Of a DNA stretch of 41,622 nucleotides, positions 1-9,091 are shown piece after piece (position 1 is the first letter of the stretch; every line of letters begins with the position of its first letter). Source of the DNA: an uncultured Legionella sp. (GTDB lineage: Bacteria; Pseudomonadota; Gammaproteobacteria; Legionellales; Legionellaceae); the NCBI RefSeq assembly GCF_937871865.1, contig NZ_CALMPD010000077.1, positions 1-41,622 of the forward strand. The letters run 5' to 3'. The notes under the pieces were generated by a model that had not been told where the DNA came from, did no database searches, and saw nothing but the letters and a program-made list of their open reading frames with translations. The translations under genes and the position numbers were made by a program.

Positions 1-836
1 CAATTGATGTACTCACTTCGTTCTAAATGTTTTATTATAATTACATCGGAACGATTGTCATACTCTTGCAACGCGTCTCTAATTAATTGTCCACCAGCAT
101 CAGAATTAGGTTCCAGGCAAAGGATCTGCAATCCTGCATTTAATGCGGCTTTCATCACATTGAGAAATTGCAATTTAATATCATTATATTCTTGCACCAC
201 AGGATGATAAATTAATAAAGCCGTCTTTTTCTTAAAATCGAGTTTATAGTGCTGATAAAATTGCTCGCGAGTTGAGGCTCGATATTGGTTGATTTCATCA
301 AGTCCAGGAGCGCCAATCACAGAGATTGTATCTTCTCGTTCACCCATTTTGATCAGTCGTTCTTTTGAAGCATCAGTCGCAACAAAATGGTAATGAGACA
401 ATTTTGAGATAGCATGTCGAATCATCTCATCTACTGTCCCTGAGCGCTCTCCACCATGCAAATGGGCTACAGGTATATTCAAATGAACCGCTGTAATTGC
501 AGCAGCAAGCATTTCGCCTCTGTCCCCTAACAATAAAACCAGATCAGGCTGTTCTCGCTTAAAAACCTCAGTCATTCCAATTATTTCATGGCCGACAGAT
601 TGTGCCATTGATTCATGAGTACTTTGCTCTACATCAACGGGTATAATGCCACATATTCTAAAATGGTCAGCTTCGATTTCTTTAATGGTGCTGCCATAAA
701 GGCTGGAAAGGTGCATTCCTGTAACACAGAGAGACAACTCAATATCTTCAGCAGAATTCAGCTTTTTAAGCACTTCTCGCATAAGACCATAATCAGCTCT
801 CGTTCCGCTAACATAAATTATTTTTCTTAAACTCAT
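1..836 (-). CDS. neuC: NeuC-type UDP-sugar 2-epimerase (hydrolysing), partial
   Basis: This reading frame runs leftward from an ATG at 836 to the window edge without a stop, giving about 278 residues, so the C-terminal part is missing. The translation begins MSLRKIIYVSGTRADYGLMR and contains GDRGEMLAAA and HLHGGERSG, all typical of the NeuC/LegG UDP-GlcNAc 2-epimerase fold. In Legionella the homologue is known to hydrolyse and epimerise UDP-N,N'-diacetylbacillosamine to a 6-deoxy-mannose derivative, the precursor of legionaminic acid, the sugar of the LPS O-chain. The start overlaps the neuB stop by 4 nt (ATGA), so the genes are co-transcribed and probably translationally coupled. The exact substrate is inferred from Legionella biology; bacteria making sialic acid use the same family on UDP-GlcNAc. 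Confidence 0.93.
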   Translation of the reverse strand, partial: MSLRKIIYVSGTRADYGLMREVLKKLNSAEDIELSLCVTGMHLSSLYGSTIKEIEADHFRICGIIPVDVEQSTHESMAQSVGHEIIGMTEVFKREQPDLVLLLGDRGEMLAAAITAVHLNIPVAHLHGGERSGTVDEMIRHAISKLSHYHFVATDASKERLIKMGEREDTISVIGAPGLDEINQYRASTREQFYQHYKLDFKKKTALLIYHPVVQEYNDIKLQFLNVMKAALNAGLQILCLEPNSDAGGQLIRDALQEYDNRSDVIIIKHLERSEYIN

Positions 837-1855
837 GCTTCAATATAATCCCATAATAAGGTGCTGCCCTCTGGTAAATTCAGGCTTACTTTAGCACCAA
901 TTACTTTAGGTAATTCAGCAGGACTAATTCCAAAACCAGGTCGCAGTAATATCAAATCATCTTTTGAAATCCGTGTACCCTTGGTTAATGCATGCCTTAA
1001 AGTAAGACTTCGTCGCACTAAGGCTCTTATAGGAAGTTCATTATCAGCTGGTTTTTTTATACCATTTCCTAATGCCAACTCTGCATCTCTTATAGCCTGC
1101 ATCATCTGTTTCATTTCTTCAGGCGTCATTGACGCGTTGTGATCTGGACCGGGAAGTGACTTATCGAGAGTAAAATGTTTTTCGATAACACAAGCCCCCA
1201 TGCCAACGGCCAACGTTGGAACGAGTAATCCCAGAGTGTGATCTGAATAGCCTACCGGTAAATTAAATTCCTGGGCCAAAGTATGCATTGCTTTTAAATT
1301 AACATCTTGAAATAAGGCAGGATAATTGGAGGTGCAATGTAATAAAGTAAGCTTTTCTTTAATATGCTCACCATAAAAAGGGCTTACTGTTTCAACAGCT
1401 TGTCTTACTTCCTCAAGATCGCACATCCCTGTCGAGATGATCAATGGAAGACCTGTTCGCGCAACATGCTCTAAATAGGGAATATTAGTAATTTCGCCTG
1501 ATGGAATTTTAAGACGCTTGACGCCAAGAGCAATCAAAAAGTCGATTGTTCCTTCATCAAAGCCAGTAGACATAAACTCTATACCCAAAGCGGCAGCCAA
1601 GTCACTTAATTGATAATGAGCCTCTTCTGAAAGTTCCAGGTTTTTAAGCATTTCGTGCTGTGTTGATGAATTAGAAGCATTATTTTTTTGATATTCTGCT
1701 TTTTCAGCCGCTTTAGTAACGATCGTATCCGCTTTAAAGGTTTGAAATTTAACCGCATCAGCACCAGCCTCCTTTGCAGCGTGAACCAGCTCTTTAGCTA
1801 ATTGAATATCTCCATTGTGATTGACACCAGCCTCAGCGATAACAAAGCAACTCAT
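833..1855 (-). CDS. neuB: N-acetylneuraminate/legionaminate synthase NeuB
   Basis: A 340-residue protein of the usual NeuB length. It condenses a 2,4-diacetamido hexose (or ManNAc) with phosphoenolpyruvate to give the nonulosonic acid; in Legionella the product is N,N'-diacetyllegionaminic acid for the O-chain. The N-terminal TIM barrel (about 1-270) shows the family signatures EAGVNHNGD near the start, CTSNYPA, GYSDHTLG and EKHFTLDK followed by LPGPDH. The C-terminal 60 residues form the antifreeze/SAF-like domain (LTLRHALTKGT, RPGFGISP). The ATG at 1855 has an AGAGG ribosome site 7 nt upstream. neuB overlaps neuC by 4 nt and follows wzz after 65 nt on the same strand. The family assignment is very secure; the preference for the legionaminate precursor rests on context. 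Confidence 0.95.
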   Translation of the reverse strand: MSCFVIAEAGVNHNGDIQLAKELVHAAKEAGADAVKFQTFKADTIVTKAAEKAEYQKNNASNSSTQHEMLKNLELSEEAHYQLSDLAAALGIEFMSTGFDEGTIDFLIALGVKRLKIPSGEITNIPYLEHVARTGLPLIISTGMCDLEEVRQAVETVSPFYGEHIKEKLTLLHCTSNYPALFQDVNLKAMHTLAQEFNLPVGYSDHTLGLLVPTLAVGMGACVIEKHFTLDKSLPGPDHNASMTPEEMKQMMQAIRDAELALGNGIKKPADNELPIRALVRRSLTLRHALTKGTRISKDDLILLRPGFGISPAELPKVIGAKVSLNLPEGSTLLWDYIEA

Positions 1856-1920
1856 GTAAAAACCTCTTATTTATGTTTTTATAATAATATTAAAAACTGT
1901 TTATATCTAATAAAAATGAA

Positions 1921-2952
1921 TTAACGCATTGCTTTTAATAAAATCCAGTTCGTACGAATTAAAGCAACGGCCGAGCCGCATATCAATCCACAAATCAATC
2001 CCAACATTAAAATCAAAGAACTTTTAGGTTGTATAGGTGATTCTGGTAAAAAAATTGCACCATCAAAACGAAATGACTTTATAGAGTCTTCTGTTACGTT
2101 CAGATTATTGTAAACTCTGTATTCATTTTCTAGTTCACGTAATCTCGGAGTAAACGCATCGTTCGATTTTCTTGCGAGCAAAACATCCAGCTCAGATTGT
2201 AACGACTTGCTTCCTCGCATATATAACATGGAATCATCATCAAGTGCTCTCTTGTTTACAGAATCTATAATTCCTGACGATTTTGAAATAACTAACGCGT
2301 CTTTCAATTGGACGATTCGGTCCTGTTTTGTCTTTTCAGCAATTACTCGAGCACTTTCTATTTCTTGTTTCGCATTTACAGCTAAAGCGTGATTTTGAGT
2401 ATTTATCGCTTGCACAAGCTCATTCGCTGTTCTTTTTTCTATTATGCCAAAAAATTGTTCTAACCACGCCTTTGCTTTTTCAGGACTGTTTGCATCAGCA
2501 GTAACAATAAATTTAATTGGACTTGTTCTCGGAATTTCTTTGATAGTAATAATTTTTAAAAAATTAGCATAAAGTTTATCTTTAGATAATTTTGTTCTTT
2601 GTTCCTCTGTTAGAGAAGGCAAATAGATTTGATTAAATAAATCCACTCTGACAGCCTCAGACAAGAGAATATTGGCAAAAACACCATAAACATCTTTAAC
2701 GGTCAACGCACCAAGAGGATAATCAATCAAAGAAGAACGACCAACGTTTAGTTGAGAAATATCGCGAAGAGTAGGAGGAACAGTAACAACTTTCGCTTCA
2801 TAAACAGGTTTCTTTTGCGCAAGATATACTGCGCTTAGCCCAAAACAAAATACAGTAATAACCAAAATCCACCATTTTTGCTGCCAGAATGTTTCCATTT
2901 GGTGCATAAAGGAGAATTCATTATTTTGATTTCCCGTTTTCAGCCCGTCCAT
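1921..2952 (-). CDS. Wzz-like polysaccharide chain-length determinant
   Basis: A 343-residue inner-membrane protein with the Wzz/PCP layout. A cytoplasmic N-terminus is followed by a membrane segment at about 28-46 (KWWILVITVFCFGL) and a large periplasmic helical domain. A second membrane segment lies near the C-terminus (about 312-332), preceded by the Pro-rich stretch PESPIQPKSS typical of the family. Wzz proteins oligomerise and set the modal length of O-antigen chains. Its place at the head of neuB-neuC on the same strand fits a role in LPS O-chain assembly. The ATG at 2952 has GAGG 5 nt upstream, which decides the start. The upstream spacer (2953-3178), shared with the divergent methyltransferase gene, is very AT-rich with several TATAAT-like words, so the promoter for the leftward unit is probably there. 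Confidence 0.88.
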   Translation of the reverse strand: MDGLKTGNQNNEFSFMHQMETFWQQKWWILVITVFCFGLSAVYLAQKKPVYEAKVVTVPPTLRDISQLNVGRSSLIDYPLGALTVKDVYGVFANILLSEAVRVDLFNQIYLPSLTEEQRTKLSKDKLYANFLKIITIKEIPRTSPIKFIVTADANSPEKAKAWLEQFFGIIEKRTANELVQAINTQNHALAVNAKQEIESARVIAEKTKQDRIVQLKDALVISKSSGIIDSVNKRALDDDSMLYMRGSKSLQSELDVLLARKSNDAFTPRLRELENEYRVYNNLNVTEDSIKSFRFDGAIFLPESPIQPKSSLILMLGLICGLICGSAVALIRTNWILLKAMR

Positions 2953-3178
2953 ATCAACCTCAATCTAAATTTAATTTAAATGGTTATGCATTCATTTTAT
3001 TATTAGGAAATGCAAAAGCATGTGTGCGGCAAAGTATAATATGGATATGCAGGAAAATATATATGTATAATATACAGATAAATTAAGAATGTGATCTTAA
3101 CAATTTCCTAAAATATCCATCGCCAACCCCAGAGATTAGGGATATACTTGAAAAATAAGTATTAAACAGGAACTTTGC

Positions 3179-3997
3179 ATGTCCTTGAAGGCCATGTATA
3201 ACCAAATCGCTGAAAATTATGCTACTGCCAATCGCTTTGGGGCGATTAGTGAGAGCCATCATGTCGCTATTCAACAGATGAAGAAATGTAACCTGGGTTT
3301 AAAACCCAATTATAAAGTTCTTGATCTGGGGGTTGGCGATGGGGCATTTTTACGTGAACTCCAGCAAATTATGCCTCTGGCTGAATTTACTGGCATTGAT
3401 GTTTCATCAGAAATGTTAAAGCATGCCAGCGAAACGCTCACCTTAAAAACGATTGAAAGCAGTGCTGCCGAAGCGAGTAAATATTTGCCGCCTCACAGTC
3501 AGGATCTGGTACTGGCACATTTTATTAATGCCTATATCCCGATTAATATATTATTTGATGAGGCCAAACTCCTCACACGTGCTACTGGTCATTATTCAAT
3601 GATCACCACAACGTATGATTCCTTTCCGGTAGCACAACAACAATTGGCTGAGTTTATTGCGCAAGACTCATTACTTAGCACCGTAGTAGGGCATTACTAT
3701 AAGTCAATCGTTAGAAATACTACTGTTGCTGCAAATCTTGATGAACTGATGCTGGCCTTTAAGCAACACCAGTTTGAAGTGGTAGAACATCAACGATTGG
3801 AAATACCAATTACACTTAACAATATAGATGAGCTGGCACTTTTTGGTATTGAAGGTACCTGGTTCCTGAATACGTTATCGATTCGAATGTTACCAAAATA
3901 TTTTTTAATCCAAAGATTAAAACGATTATTCAGTAAAATTTTTACCTTCCCTTATCACGATACCCATATAATTGATGTAGTCCTCGCCAAGAAGTGA
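3179..3997 (+). CDS. Class I SAM-dependent methyltransferase
   Basis: A 272-residue protein with a Rossmann-fold methyltransferase domain in its first half. Motif I is VLDLGVGDG (47-55), followed by an acidic motif II in FTGIDVSSEMLKHA and the post-motif region DLVLAHFINAYIP. This layout is shared by UbiE/BioC-like small-molecule methyltransferases, but no substrate can be read from the sequence. The C-terminal hundred residues are less typical and end in a basic, aromatic segment (IQRLKRLFSKIF) that could be an amphipathic membrane-binding helix. The ATG at 3179 is preceded by AGGAA. The gene is transcribed away from the O-chain genes and upstream of the transporter at 4133, with a 135-nt gap. 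It may modify a lipid, quinone or secondary metabolite; that is only a guess. Confidence 0.8.
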   Translation: MSLKAMYNQIAENYATANRFGAISESHHVAIQQMKKCNLGLKPNYKVLDLGVGDGAFLRELQQIMPLAEFTGIDVSSEMLKHASETLTLKTIESSAAEASKYLPPHSQDLVLAHFINAYIPINILFDEAKLLTRATGHYSMITTTYDSFPVAQQQLAEFIAQDSLLSTVVGHYYKSIVRNTTVAANLDELMLAFKQHQFEVVEHQRLEIPITLNNIDELALFGIEGTWFLNTLSIRMLPKYFLIQRLKRLFSKIFTFPYHDTHIIDVVLAKK

Positions 3998-4132
3998 TAA
4001 TCTGATTATTTATTGAAGACTGGCTTATTTCAGTTTTATAAAAAAACGGAGCTTATTATTTGGCAGGCTTGAATCACGCCAGCCGAAAAGTCCTGATTAT
4101 TTCACTGTGTATGTTACGGATGAGGTGCGCAA

Positions 4133-5636
4133 TTGATTTCTGATGCATTTAAAAATTGTCTTCCTGAATTAACCCTGAGACAAAAACAAGCCAATAACAT
4201 TATCTTCATTACCTTCTGGAGCCAATTTTCAGTTTATGCTCTTAACACCGTGTTAATTTTATTCTTAACTCGTCCTTTATTGTCACAAGGTTTGGGCTAT
4301 AGCCAGGCAAAAGCTTACGCATTTATAGGAGTGACACAGGCGGCCGGTTATCTGATGCCAGTTTTAGGCGGCTATATGGCTGATAATATAATCGGCATCC
4401 GGAGGTCCATACTGCTTGGCAGTATCATGTTGGCCTGCGCGTATTTATTAGTAATGCTAAGCGGATATACTATAGGTACATTAAGCGATCAATTATTTAT
4501 TGCAGCCTTTGCCTTTATACCAGCAACAAACTCCTTATTGATAGGAACTGCATCAAGCATGGTGTCTCATATTTATTCTGATGACGCGATAAAAGCCAAA
4601 TCAGCCATGACATATTACTATATGGCAATTAATGTTGGGGCCCTGCTCGCAACCTTAATCGCCCCGACATTGCTAGACAGCCGTTATGGCCCCTTATCTG
4701 TTTTAACTCTGGCGTTTACAGGCAAATCAATTGCCGCTCTAAATTTTGCCAGAAAATACTCAATATACGATAGTGTAATCTGGGGTAAAGACACCTCGAG
4801 ATTATCAAGACAAGGCATAACTCGTTTAATTATTTATATTACCGTCATTTATGCGCTTACGTTATACGCTTATTCTCATGTACACATTGCCAGTAGCTTG
4901 ATTACCGTGGGCTGCGGGATGGGAATACTCTGGTTCATAAAAAAGACCTTATTACTTACAGGAGAAACACGTAGCAAACAGATGATAGCAGCGTTGCTTA
5001 TTATCGAAGCCGTAGTATTTTTTATTATTTATAACCAGATGAATAGTACTTTAGTCTTATTCGCCAACAGTAATTCAGACCATAATTTATTATGGTTTCA
5101 CTATTTCAGCAGCTCAATACCAAATGTTAAATCCGTTGTTAATTTTAATCATAGGCAGTCAATTACCTCGTTTCTACCAATACTTCTCTCGCTTTACCAT
5201 TCCGTACCAATTTGCTGCGGGAACGATGCTTGCCGGTGTTGCTCTCTTAGTTATGGCATTTGCTGCTTGTGGGGCAAGCGAAGGCATAGTCAATGGTAAT
5301 TATATTGCCTTGACTTACATTTTAATTACCATTGCCGAATTGTGGGTAAGTGCCATAGGCCTTAGCATGATTGGTCTGTATTGTGATGGCCGTGCCATTG
5401 CCTTCGCCATGGGAGTCTGGTATTTATCCAATTCCATGTCTAATGCAATATCTGGAAGAATTGCCGGATGGGTAGCAATCCCTGAGAACATCTCATTACC
5501 AATAGACAGCCTACCCTATTACAAAAACTATTATTCCATTATGGGAGTTAGTGCCTTGGGAATAGGGATATTCATGTACGTATTGGCTTATAGTTTACAT
5601 AAAGTAATGAAAAAACGCGGTATTGATTTGGTATAA
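4133..5636 (+). pseudogene. POT/MFS peptide transporter, disrupted by a +1 frameshift
   Basis: Two overlapping frames encode one protein of about 500 residues. The first runs from a TTG at 4133 (GAGG about 7 nt upstream) and the second covers the C-terminal part to a TAA at 5636. The N-terminal part has proton-dependent oligopeptide transporter (POT) features: FITFWSQFSVYALNTVL, GYMADNIIGIRRSILLGS, then alternating membrane helices. Reading across the junction with one T removed from the TTT at 5096-5098 gives LLWFTISAAQYQMLNPLLIL and continues smoothly into the second frame. In the given sequence the first frame instead runs on through unrelated residues to a stop at 5299. It would have been an inner-membrane symporter importing di- or tripeptides. 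The lesion may be a real mutation or a sequencing slip, and a programmed shift is unlikely since the run is only three Ts. Confidence 0.85.
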
Positions 5637-5699
5637 ATACAAATAGACAGTGTCAGTACTCAAAAAATACCAAGAGACACATCAGAGCGGGAATGTTGC

Positions 5700-7598
5700 T
5701 TAGTAGCCCGCAGCTATTTTCTGTTCGCACCTATTATCTTCTAATATTAACGATTTTGATAGCGCACCAAAAAACGTATTTTTATTTGATGCTAATACTT
5801 GTGCTGCTCCGGTGGTATCCTCAATCTGGACTGCATTCACTGGCGAGAAACGGGAAATAGATCGTTGTAACAGATCAATTTTTCCACCAATATACTCCAA
5901 ATACTGCTGGGCATTGTATACCTGCATAAAATTAGTATGTAACGCACATAGTTCATTACCGATAATAGTAGCAACCAAACTCTTCAATGAGAAAATAAGA
6001 CAACTGCCTCCTTCCTGAACATATCTTCGTTGATTACATACTGTACGTTGATATATCTTGGATGAGTCCAGAGGATTCTTGCTGTAAAAGCTGACAGGGT
6101 GAAGATAAATCCGACCACTGAGATATTCTTTAATTGCATTTAGCCGAGCCCACTCACTGTTCTCAGGCCGTATGAGGGGTGGCTTATGAAATAATAACTG
6201 ACGCTCTACCAAGATTAATCCTTTCAAAGTACACTCCATACCGTGCTGATATGCCGCTGCATCAGTATAGGGATCAATGTCTAATTTAATATAAGCGTTA
6301 TTTTCTATAGAATGAGGCTCCAGTTTTGTAACATAAGTTCCTGTACATGTTTTATTGAATTCATCAATCTCATGAGCCCCATTTCCCAGATTATCTTCCA
6401 CTTTATAATATTCATAAAAGTGTGGTATTTCATTAGGTAAGGCTCTCGAACCATTTTTAAGAATCCCCACTTTTATTATTCTAAATATTGCGGAATGCCC
6501 TCTCCTCCCTCCTCCCTGAAAAATGAGTTCATCTGTATCTGAGGGCCTTGGCCTTCCCGGAAGAAAACGCCCCATACTAATGCTGGCACCTTTTTCTAAT
6601 GTAATACACGGAGCACCATAAAGTACCCCATTCAAATTTTGGCTTATTAAAGAAAAAATGAGCTCTTTCACCTCCTTGGGCAGCTCATCCATATAAGAGA
6701 GTGATTTTGAATTTGCCTTAAGAAAAGGGCCAATCAAAGCCAACTTTAGATAGGAAATGAATTTTGCATCAGTTATCAAACTTTGTTGTAGCCCTCCTTC
6801 CGGTGTATATGCGGCCAATAGTGATGCGGTATAGTTAAGATTATCATAGTGTATCTGAGCCAGATTATCCCGATTTACTTCTGCGAACACTTTTAAGGAA
6901 AGCGAATAAGCACTGACTGCCTGTGTAAATTCAAGGCATATACCATTTATAGGGGTATTACTAAAATCCATGGCCAGATATTTTGCGCCATTTAACCGCT
7001 GAGGACGTGAGATTAGTTGTTCTAATTGTAGCAAACTATCCATATGGATTTGCATGGAGGATAAGTTGCATACCTGATTTATTAGGGCAGAGTCATCACT
7101 GTAATACAATTGAAACAAGTGCTGGATGATACCAGAAGTTGCGAGCATAAGGGTTTCGGCTCCTGAAATGGGATGATTGTCATATTCAGGAGAAAAATTG
7201 TTGAATTGAATAGCAAAAGACTCTTCTGTCTCGCTGCCTTCGAAGGTTAGATGAATTGATGAGGGGTCTTTATATTCGTACAACAACGTGGGATTTAAAC
7301 CTAAATTCAAGAAATACGAATTGAGCCACTCAGGATAGACTTCTTTTGATAAATTGAACGAATAAAATGCCTGTTTGAAGCTATTGATCATACTTAAAAG
7401 ATTATCGTAAGGAATTATAATTCCGCGTGCATTTGAAGTCTCGATAAACCGTCCACCTGCTTTAGAAATGGCAGAAGATACAGTAACAACATGTTGAGGA
7501 AGTGCCGGAATGAACACACAATTAATGATCTTCCCCTCTGTAAACTCAAGAATACCAAACCGCTGATAACACCAATCTTTAAAATTCATTTTAGTCAA
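5700..7598 (-). CDS. Orphan 632-residue protein, candidate Dot/Icm effector
   Basis: I do not recognise this protein. It has no signal peptide and no membrane segment. Two local features stand out. Residues 302-320 (YMDELPKEVKELIFSLIS) resemble an F-box core, LPxEvxxxIf. Residues 526-540 (YVQEGGSCLIFSLKS) resemble the Gln...Gly-x-Cys...Ser nucleophile segment of papain-fold proteases, with His554 following. Neither assignment is proven. It is monocistronic, convergent with the broken POT gene, and flanked by a dispersed repeat, a setting typical of the effector genes scattered through Legionella genomes. The start is uncertain: a TTG at 7598 lies 4 nt after AAGGA, while an ATG at 7589 lies 13 nt after it. 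The C-terminus (LILEDNRCEQKIAAGY) has Glu/Asp and small residues compatible with, but not diagnostic of, a Dot/Icm signal. Confidence 0.75.
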   Translation of the reverse strand: MTKMNFKDWCYQRFGILEFTEGKIINCVFIPALPQHVVTVSSAISKAGGRFIETSNARGIIIPYDNLLSMINSFKQAFYSFNLSKEVYPEWLNSYFLNLGLNPTLLYEYKDPSSIHLTFEGSETEESFAIQFNNFSPEYDNHPISGAETLMLATSGIIQHLFQLYYSDDSALINQVCNLSSMQIHMDSLLQLEQLISRPQRLNGAKYLAMDFSNTPINGICLEFTQAVSAYSLSLKVFAEVNRDNLAQIHYDNLNYTASLLAAYTPEGGLQQSLITDAKFISYLKLALIGPFLKANSKSLSYMDELPKEVKELIFSLISQNLNGVLYGAPCITLEKGASISMGRFLPGRPRPSDTDELIFQGGGRRGHSAIFRIIKVGILKNGSRALPNEIPHFYEYYKVEDNLGNGAHEIDEFNKTCTGTYVTKLEPHSIENNAYIKLDIDPYTDAAAYQHGMECTLKGLILVERQLLFHKPPLIRPENSEWARLNAIKEYLSGRIYLHPVSFYSKNPLDSSKIYQRTVCNQRRYVQEGGSCLIFSLKSLVATIIGNELCALHTNFMQVYNAQQYLEYIGGKIDLLQRSISRFSPVNAVQIEDTTGAAQVLASNKNTFFGALSKSLILEDNRCEQKIAAGY

Positions 7599-7627
7599 AA
7601 TATCCTTAATGCAACCTAATTGCGAAC

Positions 7628-7656
7628 ATTATACTCAGGATCGACCAAAAACAAAA
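7628..7656 (-). promoter_or_regulatory. Putative promoter of the 632-residue orphan gene
   Basis: On the minus strand a perfect TATAAT (7633-7628) lies 29 nt upstream of the TTG start. The -35 position, 17 nt further up, reads TTTTGT, a weak match. The surrounding DNA is rich in T and A on this strand. Confidence 0.45.
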
Positions 7657-7768
7657 CAAAATGACTTGTTTTTGGTGCAAAGCATTTATAAAAAGGCTTA
7701 ATTAAATTGAAGATATGAGAGGTTCGCGTAAAAACAGCCGACAAACTTTAATGATAAAAGGATTTGGC

Positions 7769-7866
7769 CGTCATCCAGAGGAGCTAGCGACGAAGGATCC
7801 TCCTAGATTCAGGAGCTCCTTCACTATGTTCAGGATGACGTACTGTTCTTAACTTAATGACAGTGT
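7769..7866. repeat. Dispersed palindromic repeat, copy 1
   Basis: The 382-nt gap between the orphan gene and lipA holds no credible gene but contains this imperfect palindrome. Outer arms CGTCATCC (7769-7776) and GGATGACG (7833-7840) pair, and inner arms around GAAGGATCC and GGAGCTCCTTC also pair. The right flank ends in TTAACTTAATGACAGTGTC, a tail shared with the copy at 29.6 kb. Related copies lie at 14.3, 29.6 and 35.9 kb. Confidence 0.75.
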
Positions 7867-7980
7867 CTCCACCAAGGAGATGAGAGGAAATCACGGACTT
7901 CGAATCAAAATGTTTTTTTAAGTTGGCGCCATTTTCCGTTCAAGGAAGGATGTTGAATATTGACACACGCGGACTAACGA

Positions 7981-8976
7981 TTATTTTGCTTCATCCAAAC
8001 CCAAATTATCACGTTTGAATACCCGATCAGCTCTATAACTCGATCGCACCAACGGGCCAGATGCCACTTCAAAAAATCCTTTCTGCAAACCAATCTGTCT
8101 TAATTCTGCAAATGTTTCTGGAGTGACGTATCGCTCTATTGATAAATGATTTTTTGTCGGTTGCAGATATTGTCCCAAAGTTAATATATCAACATTATGG
8201 GCACGTAAATCATCCATAGTCTGAATGATTTCTTCATCAGTTTCCCCCAAACCCAGCATCAAGCTGGTTTTAGTTAAAACCTCAGGTCGGTATTTTTTTG
8301 CAAAGGCCAGCACATTCAATGTCTGCTGATAACCTGCCCTGTTATCTCTGACTGGATGAGTTAACCGTTCGACAGTCTCAACGTTTTGCGCAAAAACATC
8401 AAGCCCACTGTCTAACAATACTGCCACATCCTTTTCAATGCCTTGAAAATCAGGAGTTAACGCTTCAACTTTAGTACGAGGAGAACGTCGCTTTATTGCT
8501 CTAATGGTTTGAGCATAATGATTCGCTCCGCCATCAAGTAAATCATCTCTGTTTACAGAGGTTAGAACAACGTAATCAAGGTTCATTAAGGCAACCGTAT
8601 TCGCGGTATTTTCAGGCTCTTCTGAATCAAGCCAACCATGAGGATTTCCAGTATCTACAGCACAAAAACGACAAGCCCGAGTACAGACAGCCCCCATTAA
8701 CATAATAGTTGCCGTACCATGAGACCAACACTCGGCAATATTAGGACATTTAGCTTCTTCACATACTGTGGCAAGGCGATGCTTCTGCACCTGCTCTTTG
8801 ACCTGGTTATAGGCGGGCGTTGTATGATTTACAATGCGTAGCCATTTTGGTTTTGGCAGGCGCTCATGAGTAACTCCTGTGGATTTCACTCCATCTTTAA
8901 TTGCAGTAACACCATTTGAAGTTTTATATTTCTGTCCGCTTTCAACAACAACTGGGATATCAATGAGTTTACTCAT
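7981..8976 (-). CDS. lipA: Lipoyl synthase
   Basis: A 331-residue radical-SAM enzyme that inserts two sulfurs into octanoyl groups on the E2 and H proteins of 2-oxoacid dehydrogenases and the glycine cleavage system. Both iron-sulfur clusters are visible. The auxiliary cluster motif is C72-x4-C77-x5-C83 ([12 protein letters not shown]), and the radical-SAM motif is C98-x3-C102-x2-C105 (CTRACRFC). The C-terminal RSSY segment supplies the conserved serine ligand to the auxiliary cluster ([14 protein letters not shown]). Length and motifs are normal. The ATG at 8976 has AAGG 7 nt upstream. lipB is not adjacent, so the gene probably stands alone; the 115-nt spacer before the next upstream gene is enough for its own promoter. 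Confidence 0.98.
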   Translation of the reverse strand: MSKLIDIPVVVESGQKYKTSNGVTAIKDGVKSTGVTHERLPKPKWLRIVNHTTPAYNQVKEQVQKHRLATVCEEAKCPNIAECWSHGTATIMLMGAVCTRACRFCAVDTGNPHGWLDSEEPENTANTVALMNLDYVVLTSVNRDDLLDGGANHYAQTIRAIKRRSPRTKVEALTPDFQGIEKDVAVLLDSGLDVFAQNVETVERLTHPVRDNRAGYQQTLNVLAFAKKYRPEVLTKTSLMLGLGETDEEIIQTMDDLRAHNVDILTLGQYLQPTKNHLSIERYVTPETFAELRQIGLQKGFFEVASGPLVRSSYRADRVFKRDNLGLDEAK

Positions 8977-9091
8977 AGTACTACCTTAAAAACCAAGAAC
9001 TAGGATAATCCCAAATCATCGCGGCAAGATCAAGTCAAATTTACAATGAGTACAGTGTCAGTATGGTTTTTACCAATAAGCAAACAATCCA

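Noticed and set aside
4..830. Plus-strand open frames at the left end
   Set aside because: They are antisense to the clear neuC frame on the minus strand and show no protein family features.
5647..5658. 12-nt word ACAGTGTCAGTA also found at 9052-9063
   Set aside because: Part of it resembles the end of the dispersed repeat family, but 12 nt in two places is too little to call an element.
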